Below, in pieces: positions 45,175 through 54,672 of a stretch of DNA of 64,000 nucleotides. The notes under the pieces are model-generated. The model did no database searches. It saw nothing but the letters and a program-made list of their open reading frames with translations, and had not been told where the DNA came from. Position numbers and translations under genes: made by a program. Source of the stretch: Campylobacter helveticus (lineage in GTDB: Bacteria > Campylobacterota > Campylobacteria > Campylobacterales > Campylobacteraceae); contig NZ_CP020478.1 of the NCBI RefSeq assembly GCF_002080395.1, positions 1,190,886 to 1,254,885 of the forward strand, written 5' to 3'. Each line of letters opens with the position of its first letter. Position 1 is the stretch's first letter.

Positions 45175-45566
45175 CAATCGATAGTATTTTCTATCATTCT
45201 TACAGGCTCATCTTCCTTAATCTTAGAGCTACCATTAAAACGCCCTCCGCTTTCTATGGAAATTTCTTTAATGACGATATTTCCACTCACATAACCGCCC
45301 GCTAAGATTTCAAGGCTATTTGCCTCAAGCTCACCCTCAAAAACGCCATTAACGACTATTTTATCGGATTTTAATTCGCCTTTTAAATTTCCATTTTTAC
45401 CGATGACAACGATACTTTCCGAGTGGATGATACCATTTAATTCCCCATCAACATGAAGCATAGAAGCGAAATAAAACTTACCCTCAATCTTAGCACCAGA
45501 TGAAATTACTGTTGTTTCCGAGCTTGGATTTGCTGGGCTGACACTGCCTTTATTAAAGATTGCCAT
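45174..45566 (-). CDS. Bactofilin family cytoskeletal protein
   Basis: 130-residue polymer-forming protein with the right-handed beta-helix bactofilin core (G-A-K-I-E-G-K-F-Y-F, H-V-D-G-E-L-N-G, V-V-I-G-K-N-G-N-L-K-G-E-L). It overlaps the M23 peptidase gene by 61 bases and mfd by one. In H. pylori the equivalent CcmA works with M23 peptidase Csd1 to set helical shape; the same pairing here suggests a shape role. By recall Cj1086c. Confidence 0.88.
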   Translation of the reverse strand: MAIFNKGSVSPANPSSETTVISSGAKIEGKFYFASMLHVDGELNGIIHSESIVVIGKNGNLKGELKSDKIVVNGVFEGELEANSLEILAGGYVSGNIVIKEISIESGGRFNGSSKIKEDEPVRMIENTID

Positions 45567-46408
45567 GGAACTCTCCTTTCTTGATTAAAAAATTCATTCA
45601 TATTTTTTCTTTTGAGATTGAGAAAATATAAAGGTTCTAAGGTTTTATTGATAAAACGCACTTCATAGTGTAAATGCGGACCCGTAGAAAGCCCTGTATT
45701 ACCAGTATAACCTATCAAATCCCCCTTATTTACAAAATCTCCTGCCTTAACCACATCTTTACGCGTCATATGGGCATATACACTCTTAAAGCCAAAATTA
45801 TGAAGTAAAATGACATTATAACCATAGCCATTATTACTATATCCTGAAAACTCAACCACCCCACTAGCCGGTGCATAAATAGGCGTGCCAATGCTTGCAG
45901 CTAGATCAATGCCTGGATGAAATTCCTTGCGTTTTAAAATAGGATGCTCTCTCCAGCCAAATTTACCAGTAACGCCCTTATTAGTAATAGGCCAGCCATT
46001 TGGAATTTGATTTAAAATGCCTTGTTGCTGGTCATTTGTAAGATTAAGATTTTCAAGTCTTGCACTAATAGTAAGATTATTTTCATTTTCAAGCCCTAAA
46101 GCCTCTTCAAAAGAAGCGATTTTATCCTCTATAACGGCATATTGTGCAGCTTTTTCATCGAGGCTTTGTTGCATTGTCATATTAAGCGTTTCAAGTTCCT
46201 TGCTTTTCTTAAGCAATTCTTCTCTTTTGCCATCTAACGCATCGACTTTACTATCTAAATATTTAATATAAAAACCGCTAGAGATTAAAAATAAAAACAC
46301 AAAAGCGATGATATATAAGACAATTTTTTTAATAATTTGATTAAGATAAAAATGTCTTGAACCATTAATATCCGAAATGGTAATGGTAAATTTATTTTTA
46401 AGCACCAT
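45506..46408 (-). CDS. M23-family peptidoglycan D,D-endopeptidase
   Basis: 300 residues. One membrane helix at about 28-48, a coiled-coil region to about 110, then a LytM-type M23 domain with the zinc ligands H164, D168 and H247, and H213 and H245. It should cleave peptidoglycan cross-links and, by analogy to H. pylori Csd1, help form the helical cell. It overlaps folC by 11 bases and the bactofilin gene by 61. By recall Cj1087c. Confidence 0.92.
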   Translation of the reverse strand: MVLKNKFTITISDINGSRHFYLNQIIKKIVLYIIAFVFLFLISSGFYIKYLDSKVDALDGKREELLKKSKELETLNMTMQQSLDEKAAQYAVIEDKIASFEEALGLENENNLTISARLENLNLTNDQQQGILNQIPNGWPITNKGVTGKFGWREHPILKRKEFHPGIDLAASIGTPIYAPASGVVEFSGYSNNGYGYNVILLHNFGFKSVYAHMTRKDVVKAGDFVNKGDLIGYTGNTGLSTGPHLHYEVRFINKTLEPLYFLNLKRKNMNEFFNQERRVPWQSLIKAVSAQQIQARKQQ

Positions 46409-47555
46409 AATCCTTTAAAAACTTTTCCACTAAGATAAAAGAGCCAAAAACAAGAGTTTTTTTATCTTTATCAAGCTCTTTAAATTCTTCACATTTTATA
46501 TTAAGCTTTTCGCAAAGGTCAAAAATTTGCTCATTTGCCAAAGCTCTAGCTTCATTTTCACATTTAAAAACCATAATTTTAGCACTGATAGGCTTTAATA
46601 TTTTTAAAATTTCAAAAATTTTTTTATCTAAAAAGCTATTATAAACAATTTCCAATTTTTCGCCTTTAAAATATTCACACAAAGCTCTAGCTGCTAAGAC
46701 ATTATGCCCCACATCGATATAGAGCTTTTCGCTGATTTTTTCGCAACGCCCTCTTAAATTTAATTTGCCCAAATTTTTTAAAGCTTTGATTGTTTGCGTT
46801 TTTGTGAGTAAAATTTCACAAGCTCTTAAGGCAAGTTTGAGATTTTGCTCTAAAAAAAGTGGAATGATAAATTGAGCTTTATAATGCCGTAATTCCTTTT
46901 GCAAATCAAAACTTAAATCCTGCAAAATATCCAAATCCACACCTTTTAAAATGGCAGTTTTTCGTGCCATTTTAAGAACAATTTCGTCTTGATTATTGCT
47001 TATCAAAGCCTTTTTTGCCATAACTTTCAATTTTGTTCTTGCAATTTGCTCCAAACGATTTCCTAAAAACTGCTCGTGATCATAATCAATTTGCGTAAAA
47101 ATACTTAAACGCTTCTTAAAAACAGAAGTTGCATCATACTCTCCACCAAGTCCCGCTTCAAAAATGATAAAATCGCATTTTTCAAAAAGCAAAGCAGCTA
47201 AAAAAGTGGCGTATTCGAAATAACTTAATTTTTCCAAATCCTCTTGCAAAATAAGACTTAATTTTTGATGCGTTTTTTCGAGTAAATCCTCATCAACCAA
47301 ACCGCCATTAAGATAAAATCTTTCTTTAAATTCGAAAATATGCGGACTACTATAATGCCCCACATTATAGCCCAAAGCCTCTAAAAGCTGAGCTAAGAAA
47401 CGCCCTGTGCTACCCTTGCCATTAGTGCCGACAATGTGAATAATGGGTGGCATTTTAAAATATTTTTGATATTTTTCCAAAATTCTAAAAGCGACAAAGG
47501 GGTCTATTTTACTATAAAATTCACCCTTTTTTGCTAAAAATTCACTCAAGCTCAT
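46398..47555 (-). CDS. folC: Folylpolyglutamate/dihydrofolate synthase
   Basis: 385-residue Mur-ligase-type enzyme adding glutamate to dihydropteroate and folates. ATP-binding is V-G-T-N-G-K-G-S-T near residue 43, followed by Y-S-S-P-H-I-F, D-A-T-S-V-F, D-V-G-H-N and the C-terminal domain. It overlaps the degenerate GGDEF gene by 14 bases and M23 by 11 bases. Folate genes folP and folK are also in this window but separate. Confidence 0.92.
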   Translation of the reverse strand: MSLSEFLAKKGEFYSKIDPFVAFRILEKYQKYFKMPPIIHIVGTNGKGSTGRFLAQLLEALGYNVGHYSSPHIFEFKERFYLNGGLVDEDLLEKTHQKLSLILQEDLEKLSYFEYATFLAALLFEKCDFIIFEAGLGGEYDATSVFKKRLSIFTQIDYDHEQFLGNRLEQIARTKLKVMAKKALISNNQDEIVLKMARKTAILKGVDLDILQDLSFDLQKELRHYKAQFIIPLFLEQNLKLALRACEILLTKTQTIKALKNLGKLNLRGRCEKISEKLYIDVGHNVLAARALCEYFKGEKLEIVYNSFLDKKIFEILKILKPISAKIMVFKCENEARALANEQIFDLCEKLNIKCEEFKELDKDKKTLVFGSFILVEKFLKDYGA

Positions 47556-48921
47556 CGTTCATTTGCTTTGACAATTCTTCCAAAATACACGCTTCAGGCT
47601 TACTTGCTTTATCCATAAAAGAAACGCTAATTTTAGGGCGTATCACATCTTGCTTATAAATAAATCTAAAATTTTCAATAGTTTTTAAATTTTGCTCCAC
47701 CAAATTTGCAATTTCCGCTTTATCTCTTCCGGGAGCTATGATAAGATAACTTTTTTCATCCATCATCCATAATTCATCAAAGTCCTCACAACTTTCTTTT
47801 AAAATTTTCTTAAACCTGACAAAAATCTCATTTAAATTCCCCATTCCATACTTTTCCATTATGAAGCGGTAATTGCTAATTCTAAAAAGTGCTAAAGAGT
47901 AATTGACCTTGTATTTTATAAAATTTTCATCAAGCTTTTCAAGTTCTTTTACTACACTCCAGCTTTCTCTCTCTTCTAAATTTTGTGCGAATTGAATTTG
48001 TGAATTAAGGCTTGAAATTTTTTCATTTAACTCACTAAATTTAGCTTTTAAATCTTCAAAGCTAAGTTTTACCTCGCCTTTTTCATCAGGGTGAAGTCTA
48101 TCGACAAAATCTAAATTTTGCTTATTTTGCTTGCTTAAAAGAAGATAAAGCTCATTAATTTTTTTAAGATTTTCATCGAAAAAATTAAGATTTTTTTGTA
48201 CATACATATTATCAACAACAATGCGTCTATTCACAAATTCTGCAAGTTCATTTTTAAAATTTGTCTCGTTTAAAATGCTAGGATTTGAGCCTAAATTTGC
48301 ACTAAAACCTTGAATTTTTAAATCCTCAACCAAACTAGGACTAAGACACATTGCAATGAGTTCTGCAAAACGCTCAAAAGTTCTTTGATTTAGCTTTTCA
48401 ACAAGCTTTTTAATGATTAGCTCATAATCATCATAACGACCAATATTTAAAGAGCGAAGCTCTTTATCCACGCTTTCATTTTCATAAATGCGCTCCAATT
48501 CTTTCCATTTTTTATCAAGCAAATAAATACTTTCGCTATCCATTGTTTTAGAAATTCTTATGGAAGTGATTTTTGCTAAATCCTTAATTTTCCTATCTCT
48601 ACTCACCTGCAAAGCTTTACAGATAGTGCTTAAAAGCTCAAAAAATTCACTAAATTGCTTACCACTTTGACGATTTAAGATAGAAACAAGAAAGCTTATA
48701 AGCTCTTCTAAAGTTCGCACAGGCTTTTTGGCAAGTTCTTTTTGAAAATGAGGCAAAAGCAGAGCTTGGTATTTTTCTATTTTTGCTTGATTAGAGCTTT
48801 TAAAGCCCCGTTTTAAAGAAAGCTCCTCAAAAATTTCACTATAATTTTCAGGAGTTGGCTTAAGCCCTCTTTCCTTAAGCGTTATAAGTGTTTCTTTGGC
48901 GACTTCATTGATATTTATCAT
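47542..48921 (-). CDS. Protein with degenerate GGDEF domain (Cj1089c-like)
   Basis: About 459 residues. The N-terminal two-thirds are long alpha helices without a known domain. The last 150 residues have the GGDEF layout (L-A-L-F-R-I-S-N-Y-R-F-I-M-E-K-Y-G-M-G-N), but the active GG[DE]EF loop reads W-M-M-D-E-K-S-Y, so it should not make cyclic-di-GMP. Ancient signalling or scaffold use is possible. The ATG at 48921 fits better than a TTG at 48945. It overlaps lptE by 17 bases and folC by 14 bases. Confidence 0.75.
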   Translation of the reverse strand: MININEVAKETLITLKERGLKPTPENYSEIFEELSLKRGFKSSNQAKIEKYQALLLPHFQKELAKKPVRTLEELISFLVSILNRQSGKQFSEFFELLSTICKALQVSRDRKIKDLAKITSIRISKTMDSESIYLLDKKWKELERIYENESVDKELRSLNIGRYDDYELIIKKLVEKLNQRTFERFAELIAMCLSPSLVEDLKIQGFSANLGSNPSILNETNFKNELAEFVNRRIVVDNMYVQKNLNFFDENLKKINELYLLLSKQNKQNLDFVDRLHPDEKGEVKLSFEDLKAKFSELNEKISSLNSQIQFAQNLEERESWSVVKELEKLDENFIKYKVNYSLALFRISNYRFIMEKYGMGNLNEIFVRFKKILKESCEDFDELWMMDEKSYLIIAPGRDKAEIANLVEQNLKTIENFRFIYKQDVIRPKISVSFMDKASKPEACILEELSKQMNDELE

Positions 48922-49420
48922 TATGTTTAGAACCTCTAATCGCAATCACTGAAATAAATTCATCAAAAGCCTCTTTTGAAGCTTCTCTTATAGCCATTTG
49001 CCTTGCACTATCGCTTATAATGCTATTTGGAGAAATGTCAAAATTATAACTTCCGCTTGTGCTAAAATTCTCTTCACTACCATCTTTAAAAACCACATGG
49101 AAATTTAGATTAAGCTTTGCTTTATACTTTATCACATAGCCATTTTTATCATAAATGAGTGGGATAAATTCTAAATTATTCATTCCCACATTAATAATGT
49201 CATCAGCCTCGTGCTTTAACGCTAGTTTTCTGCCAAGCTTAGAAATTACCATTTCTTTTAAAGTATCTGCGACAAAAATGCTATTTTTAGGGTCCTGTGG
49301 GCTTAATTCAACATTCACATAAACTTTTTCATCAAAAATATTATCCGCGAGTTTTGATGTCGGCACATACCCACAAGCAACGATAAAAACAGCGATAAAA
49401 AAATTTAAAACAATTTTCAT
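48905..49420 (-). CDS. lptE: LPS assembly lipoprotein LptE
   Basis: 171-residue outer-membrane lipoprotein that plugs LptD and brings lipooligosaccharide to the surface. The signal peptide ends in the lipobox V-A-C16-G-Y. The body is a beta-sandwich of LptE/RlpB type: V-Y-V-N-V-E-L, then D-D-I-I-N-V-G-M, then Y-V-I-K-Y-K-A-K-L. It overlaps leuS by 4 bases. By recall Cj1090c. Confidence 0.82.
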   Translation of the reverse strand: MKIVLNFFIAVFIVACGYVPTSKLADNIFDEKVYVNVELSPQDPKNSIFVADTLKEMVISKLGRKLALKHEADDIINVGMNNLEFIPLIYDKNGYVIKYKAKLNLNFHVVFKDGSEENFSTSGSYNFDISPNSIISDSARQMAIREASKEAFDEFISVIAIRGSKHNDKYQ

Positions 49421-51843
49421 TTTACCACCAAATTAACAAGGGAATTTTGCACATAAATTTCTTTTATGACGCTTTTCCCCTCAAGCCATTTTGCAACTTT
49501 TTCTTTTGCTAGGCTAATAATCTCTTCCTTGTTCAAAGAAGCTGCAACTTCAATTTCAGCGCGTTTTTTACCATTAATACTCACACCCAAATTTAAGCTC
49601 TCTTTTACAAAAACTTCAGGCTTTAATTCTAATTCTTTAAAATTTTCAAAATGAAATAATTTTTCACTCAGCTCAAAACAAATATGAGGGATAATAGGCT
49701 CTAAAATATTTAAGATAATATAAAAAGCCTCCCTTTCTAAAGCACTATTTTTACATACGCTAAGCGCATTTAACGCCTCCATACAAGCAGCGATTAAGGT
49801 ATTAAAAGCGAAACTTTGCGTATAAACTTCTTGAGATTTTTTCAAAGCTTCATAAACTTTTAATCTCGCATATTTTTCCTCTTTATTTAAACTCTCGTGC
49901 GAAATTGTCTCCAATACTCCGCTTTCTAGTTTCAAAGCTCTATCATAAAGACGCACGATAAAGCGGTAAGCCCCCTCTAACGCGTCATCATTCCACTCAA
50001 GTTCCTTAGCAGGTGGTGCAGCAAAAAGTATAAAGAGTCTAGCTGTGTCCGCTCCATATTTTTTAATGATATCATCGGGATTGACGACATTGCCTTTTGA
50101 TTTACTCATTTTCGCACCATCTTTTAAAACCATACCCTGTGTCAAAAGCCGACAAAAAGGCTCATCGCCCTCCAAATAACCAAGGTCTCTTAAAGCTTTT
50201 TGAAAAAACCTCGCATAAAGTAAATGCAAAATGGCGTGTTCAATCCCACCGATATACTCATCAACCCCTAGCCAATATTTCACACTTTTCTTATCGATGC
50301 CAACTTCCTCCCAAGTTTTCTCATCACTTGCAAAACGCGCATAATACCAAGAACTTTCGAAAAAAGTATCCAAAGTATCACTTTCTTTTTGTGCTTTTCT
50401 TCCACACTTAGGACACTTGCACTCTCTCCAAGTTGGATGCTTATCCAAAGGATTCCCCTCGCCCGTAATCTCAACATCTTCAGGTAGCAAAATAGGTAAA
50501 TTTTCTAATTTTTGAGGCACGATGCCACACTCTTCACATTTTACCATAGGCACAGGAGCGCCCCAATACCTCTGCCTTGAAACACCCCAATCGCGAATTT
50601 TATAATTAACAACCCTTTTACCCAAACCCTCTTTTTCAAAATGCTCTATAATTTTAACCCGTGCTTCATCACACTCTAAGCCAATAAATTCAGCACTTTC
50701 TAAGAGCTTACCTTCTTTTTGCGTGTGAGGTAAATTTATCGCTTCTATAACCTGCTTTATGGTTAAATTGTATTTTTTTGCAAAATCAAAATCCCTCTCA
50801 TCGTGTGCAGGCACAGCCATTACAGCCCCACTTCCATAATCAGCCAAAACGAAATTTGCCACCCACACAGGAATTTTTTCTTTTGTTAAAGGGTGCAAAG
50901 CATAAATTCCTAAAAAACAACCCTCTTTTTCAGCGCTTTGCCTTTCTTTTGGGCTTTGATTTTGCATTGCTTTAATTTGTGTGATAATTTTTTCATCTAA
51001 GAGCTTTTTGCTAAGTAAATTTTGCACTATTTTATGCTCAGCCGCTAAAGCCACATAAGAAACACCATAAATTGTATCAGCTCTTGTGGTAAAAACCTCA
51101 AAACTTGTTTCATTTGTTTTTTTCGCACTTTCTTCATCAAGCTTTAAGCTAAATTCCAAGCCTTCGCTTCGCCCTATCCAATTTTCTTGCATTGTTAAAA
51201 CTTGTGTAGGCCACTTACCCTTCAAGCTCTCAAGCTCATCCAAAAGCTCTTGTGCGTAAGCTGTAATTTTGACATAATAGCCGGGCATTACCTTTTGCGT
51301 AACCTCGTGTCCGCAACGCCAACACTTCCCATCCTCAACCTGCTCATTAGCCAAAACGGTCTTATCGTTTTCACACCAATTAACCCTAGCCTCTTTAGTA
51401 TAAATCAAGCCTTTTTCAAACATCTTGATGAAAAATTCTTGCTCAAATTTTGTATAAATCGGGTCCGAAGTTGCTAAAATTCTCTTTTTAGAAAAAGAAA
51501 ACCCCAAAGAAAAAAGCTCTTTTTTCATATAAGCTATATTTTCATAAGTCCAAGTTTTAGGATGAATTTTGTGCTTAATCGCAGCATTTTCAGCAGGCAT
51601 ACCAAAGCTATCAAATCCTATTGGATGCAAAACATTAAAGCCCATTTTTCTATAATATCTAGCTAACGCATCGCCTATGGTGTAATTTCTCACATGCCCC
51701 ATATGAATGCGTCCGCTTGGGTAAGGAAACATAGAAAGTATATATTTTTTAGGCAAAGTAAAATCATCTTTTGGCTCAAATGCTTCATTTTCTTGCCAAA
51801 TTTTTTGCCATTTTTGCTCTATAGCACTTGCCTCATAAGCCAT
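49417..51843 (-). CDS. leuS: Leucyl-tRNA synthetase
   Basis: 808-residue class I synthetase. The H-I-G-H equivalent is H47-M-G-H50 in S-G-R-I-H-M-G-H, the K-M-S-K-S motif is present before the anticodon domain, and the CP1 editing insertion with [16 protein letters not shown] is complete. Zinc-type cysteines (C-W-R-C-G) lie near 176. It overlaps lptE by 4 bases and is 9 bases from secF. By recall Cj1091c. Confidence 0.97.
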   Translation of the reverse strand: MAYEASAIEQKWQKIWQENEAFEPKDDFTLPKKYILSMFPYPSGRIHMGHVRNYTIGDALARYYRKMGFNVLHPIGFDSFGMPAENAAIKHKIHPKTWTYENIAYMKKELFSLGFSFSKKRILATSDPIYTKFEQEFFIKMFEKGLIYTKEARVNWCENDKTVLANEQVEDGKCWRCGHEVTQKVMPGYYVKITAYAQELLDELESLKGKWPTQVLTMQENWIGRSEGLEFSLKLDEESAKKTNETSFEVFTTRADTIYGVSYVALAAEHKIVQNLLSKKLLDEKIITQIKAMQNQSPKERQSAEKEGCFLGIYALHPLTKEKIPVWVANFVLADYGSGAVMAVPAHDERDFDFAKKYNLTIKQVIEAINLPHTQKEGKLLESAEFIGLECDEARVKIIEHFEKEGLGKRVVNYKIRDWGVSRQRYWGAPVPMVKCEECGIVPQKLENLPILLPEDVEITGEGNPLDKHPTWRECKCPKCGRKAQKESDTLDTFFESSWYYARFASDEKTWEEVGIDKKSVKYWLGVDEYIGGIEHAILHLLYARFFQKALRDLGYLEGDEPFCRLLTQGMVLKDGAKMSKSKGNVVNPDDIIKKYGADTARLFILFAAPPAKELEWNDDALEGAYRFIVRLYDRALKLESGVLETISHESLNKEEKYARLKVYEALKKSQEVYTQSFAFNTLIAACMEALNALSVCKNSALEREAFYIILNILEPIIPHICFELSEKLFHFENFKELELKPEVFVKESLNLGVSINGKKRAEIEVAASLNKEEIISLAKEKVAKWLEGKSVIKEIYVQNSLVNLVVK

Positions 51844-51852
51844 TTTATCTCC

Positions 51853-52824
51853 TTAAATCGTCCCTTTTTCATACATTGCACGGTTTCTTTCTTTATCTTG
51901 CTTTCTTTTCAATTTTTCCAATTCTTTAGCCCTAAAATGCTCCACGCTAAATTTAAACCACATTAAAGTAGGACTCGCTACAAACACAGAACTAAATGTC
52001 CCAGCTACCAAACCTACAAGCAATGCCAAAGAAAAGCCCTCTATCATCGAGCCACCGAAAAAGTATAAAATAACAACTGTGGCTATGGTAAGCCCAGAAG
52101 TTAAAATAGTGCGTGAAAGCGTAGCAGAAACGCTTTCATTAATGATAGGTGCAAGCTCACTTTTCTTACTTGTCTTAATGCCGTCTCTAATCCTGTCAAA
52201 AATAATAATCGTATCGTTAAGCGAGTAACCAAGCACGGTTAAAATCGCCGCAAGTGTGTCTAAATTCACATCGATTTTAAATAAACAAATCGCCCCAAGC
52301 GTAATTACAACATCGTGTATCTCGCTAATAATCGCCGCAATGGCAAAACGCCACTCAAAACGAAAAGCGATATAAATAAGTATCGCAATAAGAGAAATGG
52401 CAATCGCCATTAAGCCCTTATTTCTAAGCTCATCACCCACCTTAGGACCCACGACATCAACACGCCTTAACTCAAATTTTCCTGTATCCTTCAAAAGAGA
52501 GACGATATAAGCGCCCATATCATTACCCAAATTCTCATTACTCCCTAAAAATCTTATAGTGATTTCTTCAGCACTTCCAAATTCCGTAACGCTTAAATTT
52601 TGAAACTGATTGCTTTGGGTTAAAATTTCTCTAATTTGTGGAATGGGAGCGGCATTTTCATAACGAAGTTGCACCAAAGTGCCACCGCTAAAATCAATGC
52701 CAAATTGCAAACCCCTTTCAAAAAGCAAATAAATTGAGCCAAAAAATAGAACAAAAGAAAGAGAAATTGCAGCAAAACGCATTTTCATAAAATCATAAAT
52801 CTTTTTTTCACTAAAAAATTGCAT
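51853..52824 (-). CDS. secF: Protein translocase subunit SecF
   Basis: 323-residue inner-membrane RND-like component that works with SecD to power late protein export. Six hydrophobic helices with the G-I-D-F-S-G-G-T segment after the first helix and the V-L-G-Y-S-L-N-D-T-I-I-I-F-D-R-I motif. It overlaps secD by one base. By recall Cj1092c. Confidence 0.95.
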   Translation of the reverse strand: MQFFSEKKIYDFMKMRFAAISLSFVLFFGSIYLLFERGLQFGIDFSGGTLVQLRYENAAPIPQIREILTQSNQFQNLSVTEFGSAEEITIRFLGSNENLGNDMGAYIVSLLKDTGKFELRRVDVVGPKVGDELRNKGLMAIAISLIAILIYIAFRFEWRFAIAAIISEIHDVVITLGAICLFKIDVNLDTLAAILTVLGYSLNDTIIIFDRIRDGIKTSKKSELAPIINESVSATLSRTILTSGLTIATVVILYFFGGSMIEGFSLALLVGLVAGTFSSVFVASPTLMWFKFSVEHFRAKELEKLKRKQDKERNRAMYEKGTI

Positions 52825-54407
52825 TAATTTTTCCTTTTATAACCAAACCAAAATCTTGTATTATTGCTTTTTTCAATACGGTTCATAAAATAATCAAACA
52901 TTCCGTGCGTTCCCCAAATTGCAGTTATCATACTTACAACAATACCTATACCAAGCGTTACAGCAAAGCCCTTCACCGCACCTGTGCCGTAAGCATAAAG
53001 AGCTATGGAGGTAACTAAAGAGGTAATATTTGCATCGATAATTGCACTCATCGCATTCTTATAGCCATTTTCCACACTCGCACGAATTTTTGCCCCATCA
53101 CGCAAAAGCTCTCTTATCCTCTCATTAATAATCACATTCGCATCGACAGCCATACCCACCGTTAAGACAAGTCCTGCCATACCAGGGAGGGTTAAGGTCG
53201 CACCAAACATTGCCATTACAGCGACAACAACAAGAACATTTACAAGCATAGCGATATTTGCAAAAATTCCAGCCACGCCATAATAAAGCATCATAAAAAC
53301 TATGATGAAAATTGAAGCACCAATGAGAGCAATCATACTCATTTTAATGCTATCAGCCCCTAAAGATGGCCCTATGCTTCTTTGCTCCAAAAGCTTCACG
53401 GGAGCTAATAATGCACCACTTCTTAATGCCACAGCGACATCACGAGCCTCTTCTTGCGTAAATGCTCCACTAATTTGTCCGCTTCCTCCGCCTATGCGTT
53501 CGTTAATAGAGGGAGCGGAATAGACCTTATTATCAAGTACGATGGCAAGGCGTTTGCCTACATTTGCCCCTGTATAATCAGCAAATTTCTTTGCCCCCTC
53601 ACTATTTAAAGTGAAATTTATCACAGGATAGGTGCTAGTATCACTAAAACCCACCCTAGCGTCTGTTAGCATAGACCCATCTAAAATCGGGATACTTTTT
53701 AGCGTGTATTTCATAGCTTCATTATGAGAATCGCTCACCAAAACAAGCCCATAACTAGCCGCCTCAGCCTCGCTCATACTAGAAGCCATAGACATCTTAG
53801 AATCATCGACCTCCATAAGTTGCAAATGCGCCGCCTTTGTGATTCTTTCTTTAGCTCTCAGCTCATCTTCTTTAGTCTTAATCCCAGCTAACTCAACGAG
53901 AATTTTATCCTCTCCTTGTTTAGCCACAGTAGGCTCTGCTAACCCGAATTCATCAAGGCGGTTTCTTATGGTTTCAACCGCTTGCAAAAGGGCGAAATTT
54001 TCAATATTTTTAAGCTCTTCATTTGTAAAAGAAACATTAAAATGCAAATTTTCTTTTTGGACTTTTAAGCCTTTAATTTCATCAAGCAAGGCTTGCATTT
54101 TTGTCATATCGCCCTCATCTAAGAGGCTAAATTCCAAGCTGTCATCTTTAACAACAAGTTGGTCGATTAAAATATTTTCTTTATTAATAGAATAATTAAG
54201 CGAAGAGGCGACAGATTTGATTTTAGATTTTACAGCTTCCTCATTATCCACACCCAAAAGCATATAAAGCCCACCTTGCAAATCAAGTCCTAAATTTATC
54301 TTAGCACCACGCTCAGATTGCAAAAAAGAAGGCAGCGAAAATGCTATGCCAAAAATAAAAACCGCGATAAAAACAATTAAACGATAGGTGATTTTCACAT
54401 TACGCAT
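52824..54407 (-). CDS. secD: Protein translocase subunit SecD
   Basis: About 527-residue partner of SecF. The P1 periplasmic domain follows the first helix (N-L-G-L-D-L-Q-G-G-L-Y-M-L-L), then the conserved R-N-R-L-D-E-F-G and E-L-A-G-I, and six C-terminal helices with V-G-M-A-V-D-A-N-V-I-I-N-E-R-I. The ATG at 54407 is preceded by a TTG. It overlaps yajC by 8 bases. By recall Cj1093c. Confidence 0.95.
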   Translation of the reverse strand: MRNVKITYRLIVFIAVFIFGIAFSLPSFLQSERGAKINLGLDLQGGLYMLLGVDNEEAVKSKIKSVASSLNYSINKENILIDQLVVKDDSLEFSLLDEGDMTKMQALLDEIKGLKVQKENLHFNVSFTNEELKNIENFALLQAVETIRNRLDEFGLAEPTVAKQGEDKILVELAGIKTKEDELRAKERITKAAHLQLMEVDDSKMSMASSMSEAEAASYGLVLVSDSHNEAMKYTLKSIPILDGSMLTDARVGFSDTSTYPVINFTLNSEGAKKFADYTGANVGKRLAIVLDNKVYSAPSINERIGGGSGQISGAFTQEEARDVAVALRSGALLAPVKLLEQRSIGPSLGADSIKMSMIALIGASIFIIVFMMLYYGVAGIFANIAMLVNVLVVVAVMAMFGATLTLPGMAGLVLTVGMAVDANVIINERIRELLRDGAKIRASVENGYKNAMSAIIDANITSLVTSIALYAYGTGAVKGFAVTLGIGIVVSMITAIWGTHGMFDYFMNRIEKSNNTRFWFGYKRKN

Positions 54408-54672
54408 CAATTTTCTTTGCTACAAATTCTCGTGAAATTTTTGCCGTAATGTTTTCTTCATTAAGCTTAACTTTGATAAAATCCTCCTCGGGTTTTATCA
54501 CCTCGCAAATTAGTCCTCCATTAGTGATGATTTTATCGCCTTTTTGTAGAGACTCAAGCATTTGCTTATGTGCTTTTGCTTGTTTTTGCTGTGGTCTTAT
54601 TACCAAAAAATAAAAAATCGCAAAAAGAACGATTAGAGGTAACAATGAAGTTAAGATTGAATTTTCTGCCAT
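54400..54672 (-). CDS. yajC: Preprotein translocase subunit YajC
   Basis: 90-residue small inner-membrane protein accompanying SecDF. One helix at residues 7-26 is followed by R-P-Q-Q-K-Q-A-K and a KOW-like beta domain G-D-K-I-I-T-N-G-G. It overlaps secD by 8 bases. Its 5' end overlaps the 5' end of the divergent lnt gene by 28 bases, so both promoters must lie in each other's coding sequence. By recall Cj1094c. Confidence 0.94.
   Translation of the reverse strand: MAENSILTSLLPLIVLFAIFYFLVIRPQQKQAKAHKQMLESLQKGDKIITNGGLICEVIKPEEDFIKVKLNEENITAKISREFVAKKIDA

Noticed and set aside
54570-54644. Longer Lnt reading from 54570
   Set aside because: The extra 25 residues lie deep in yajC, have no ribosome-binding site, and begin before the family's usual N terminus.
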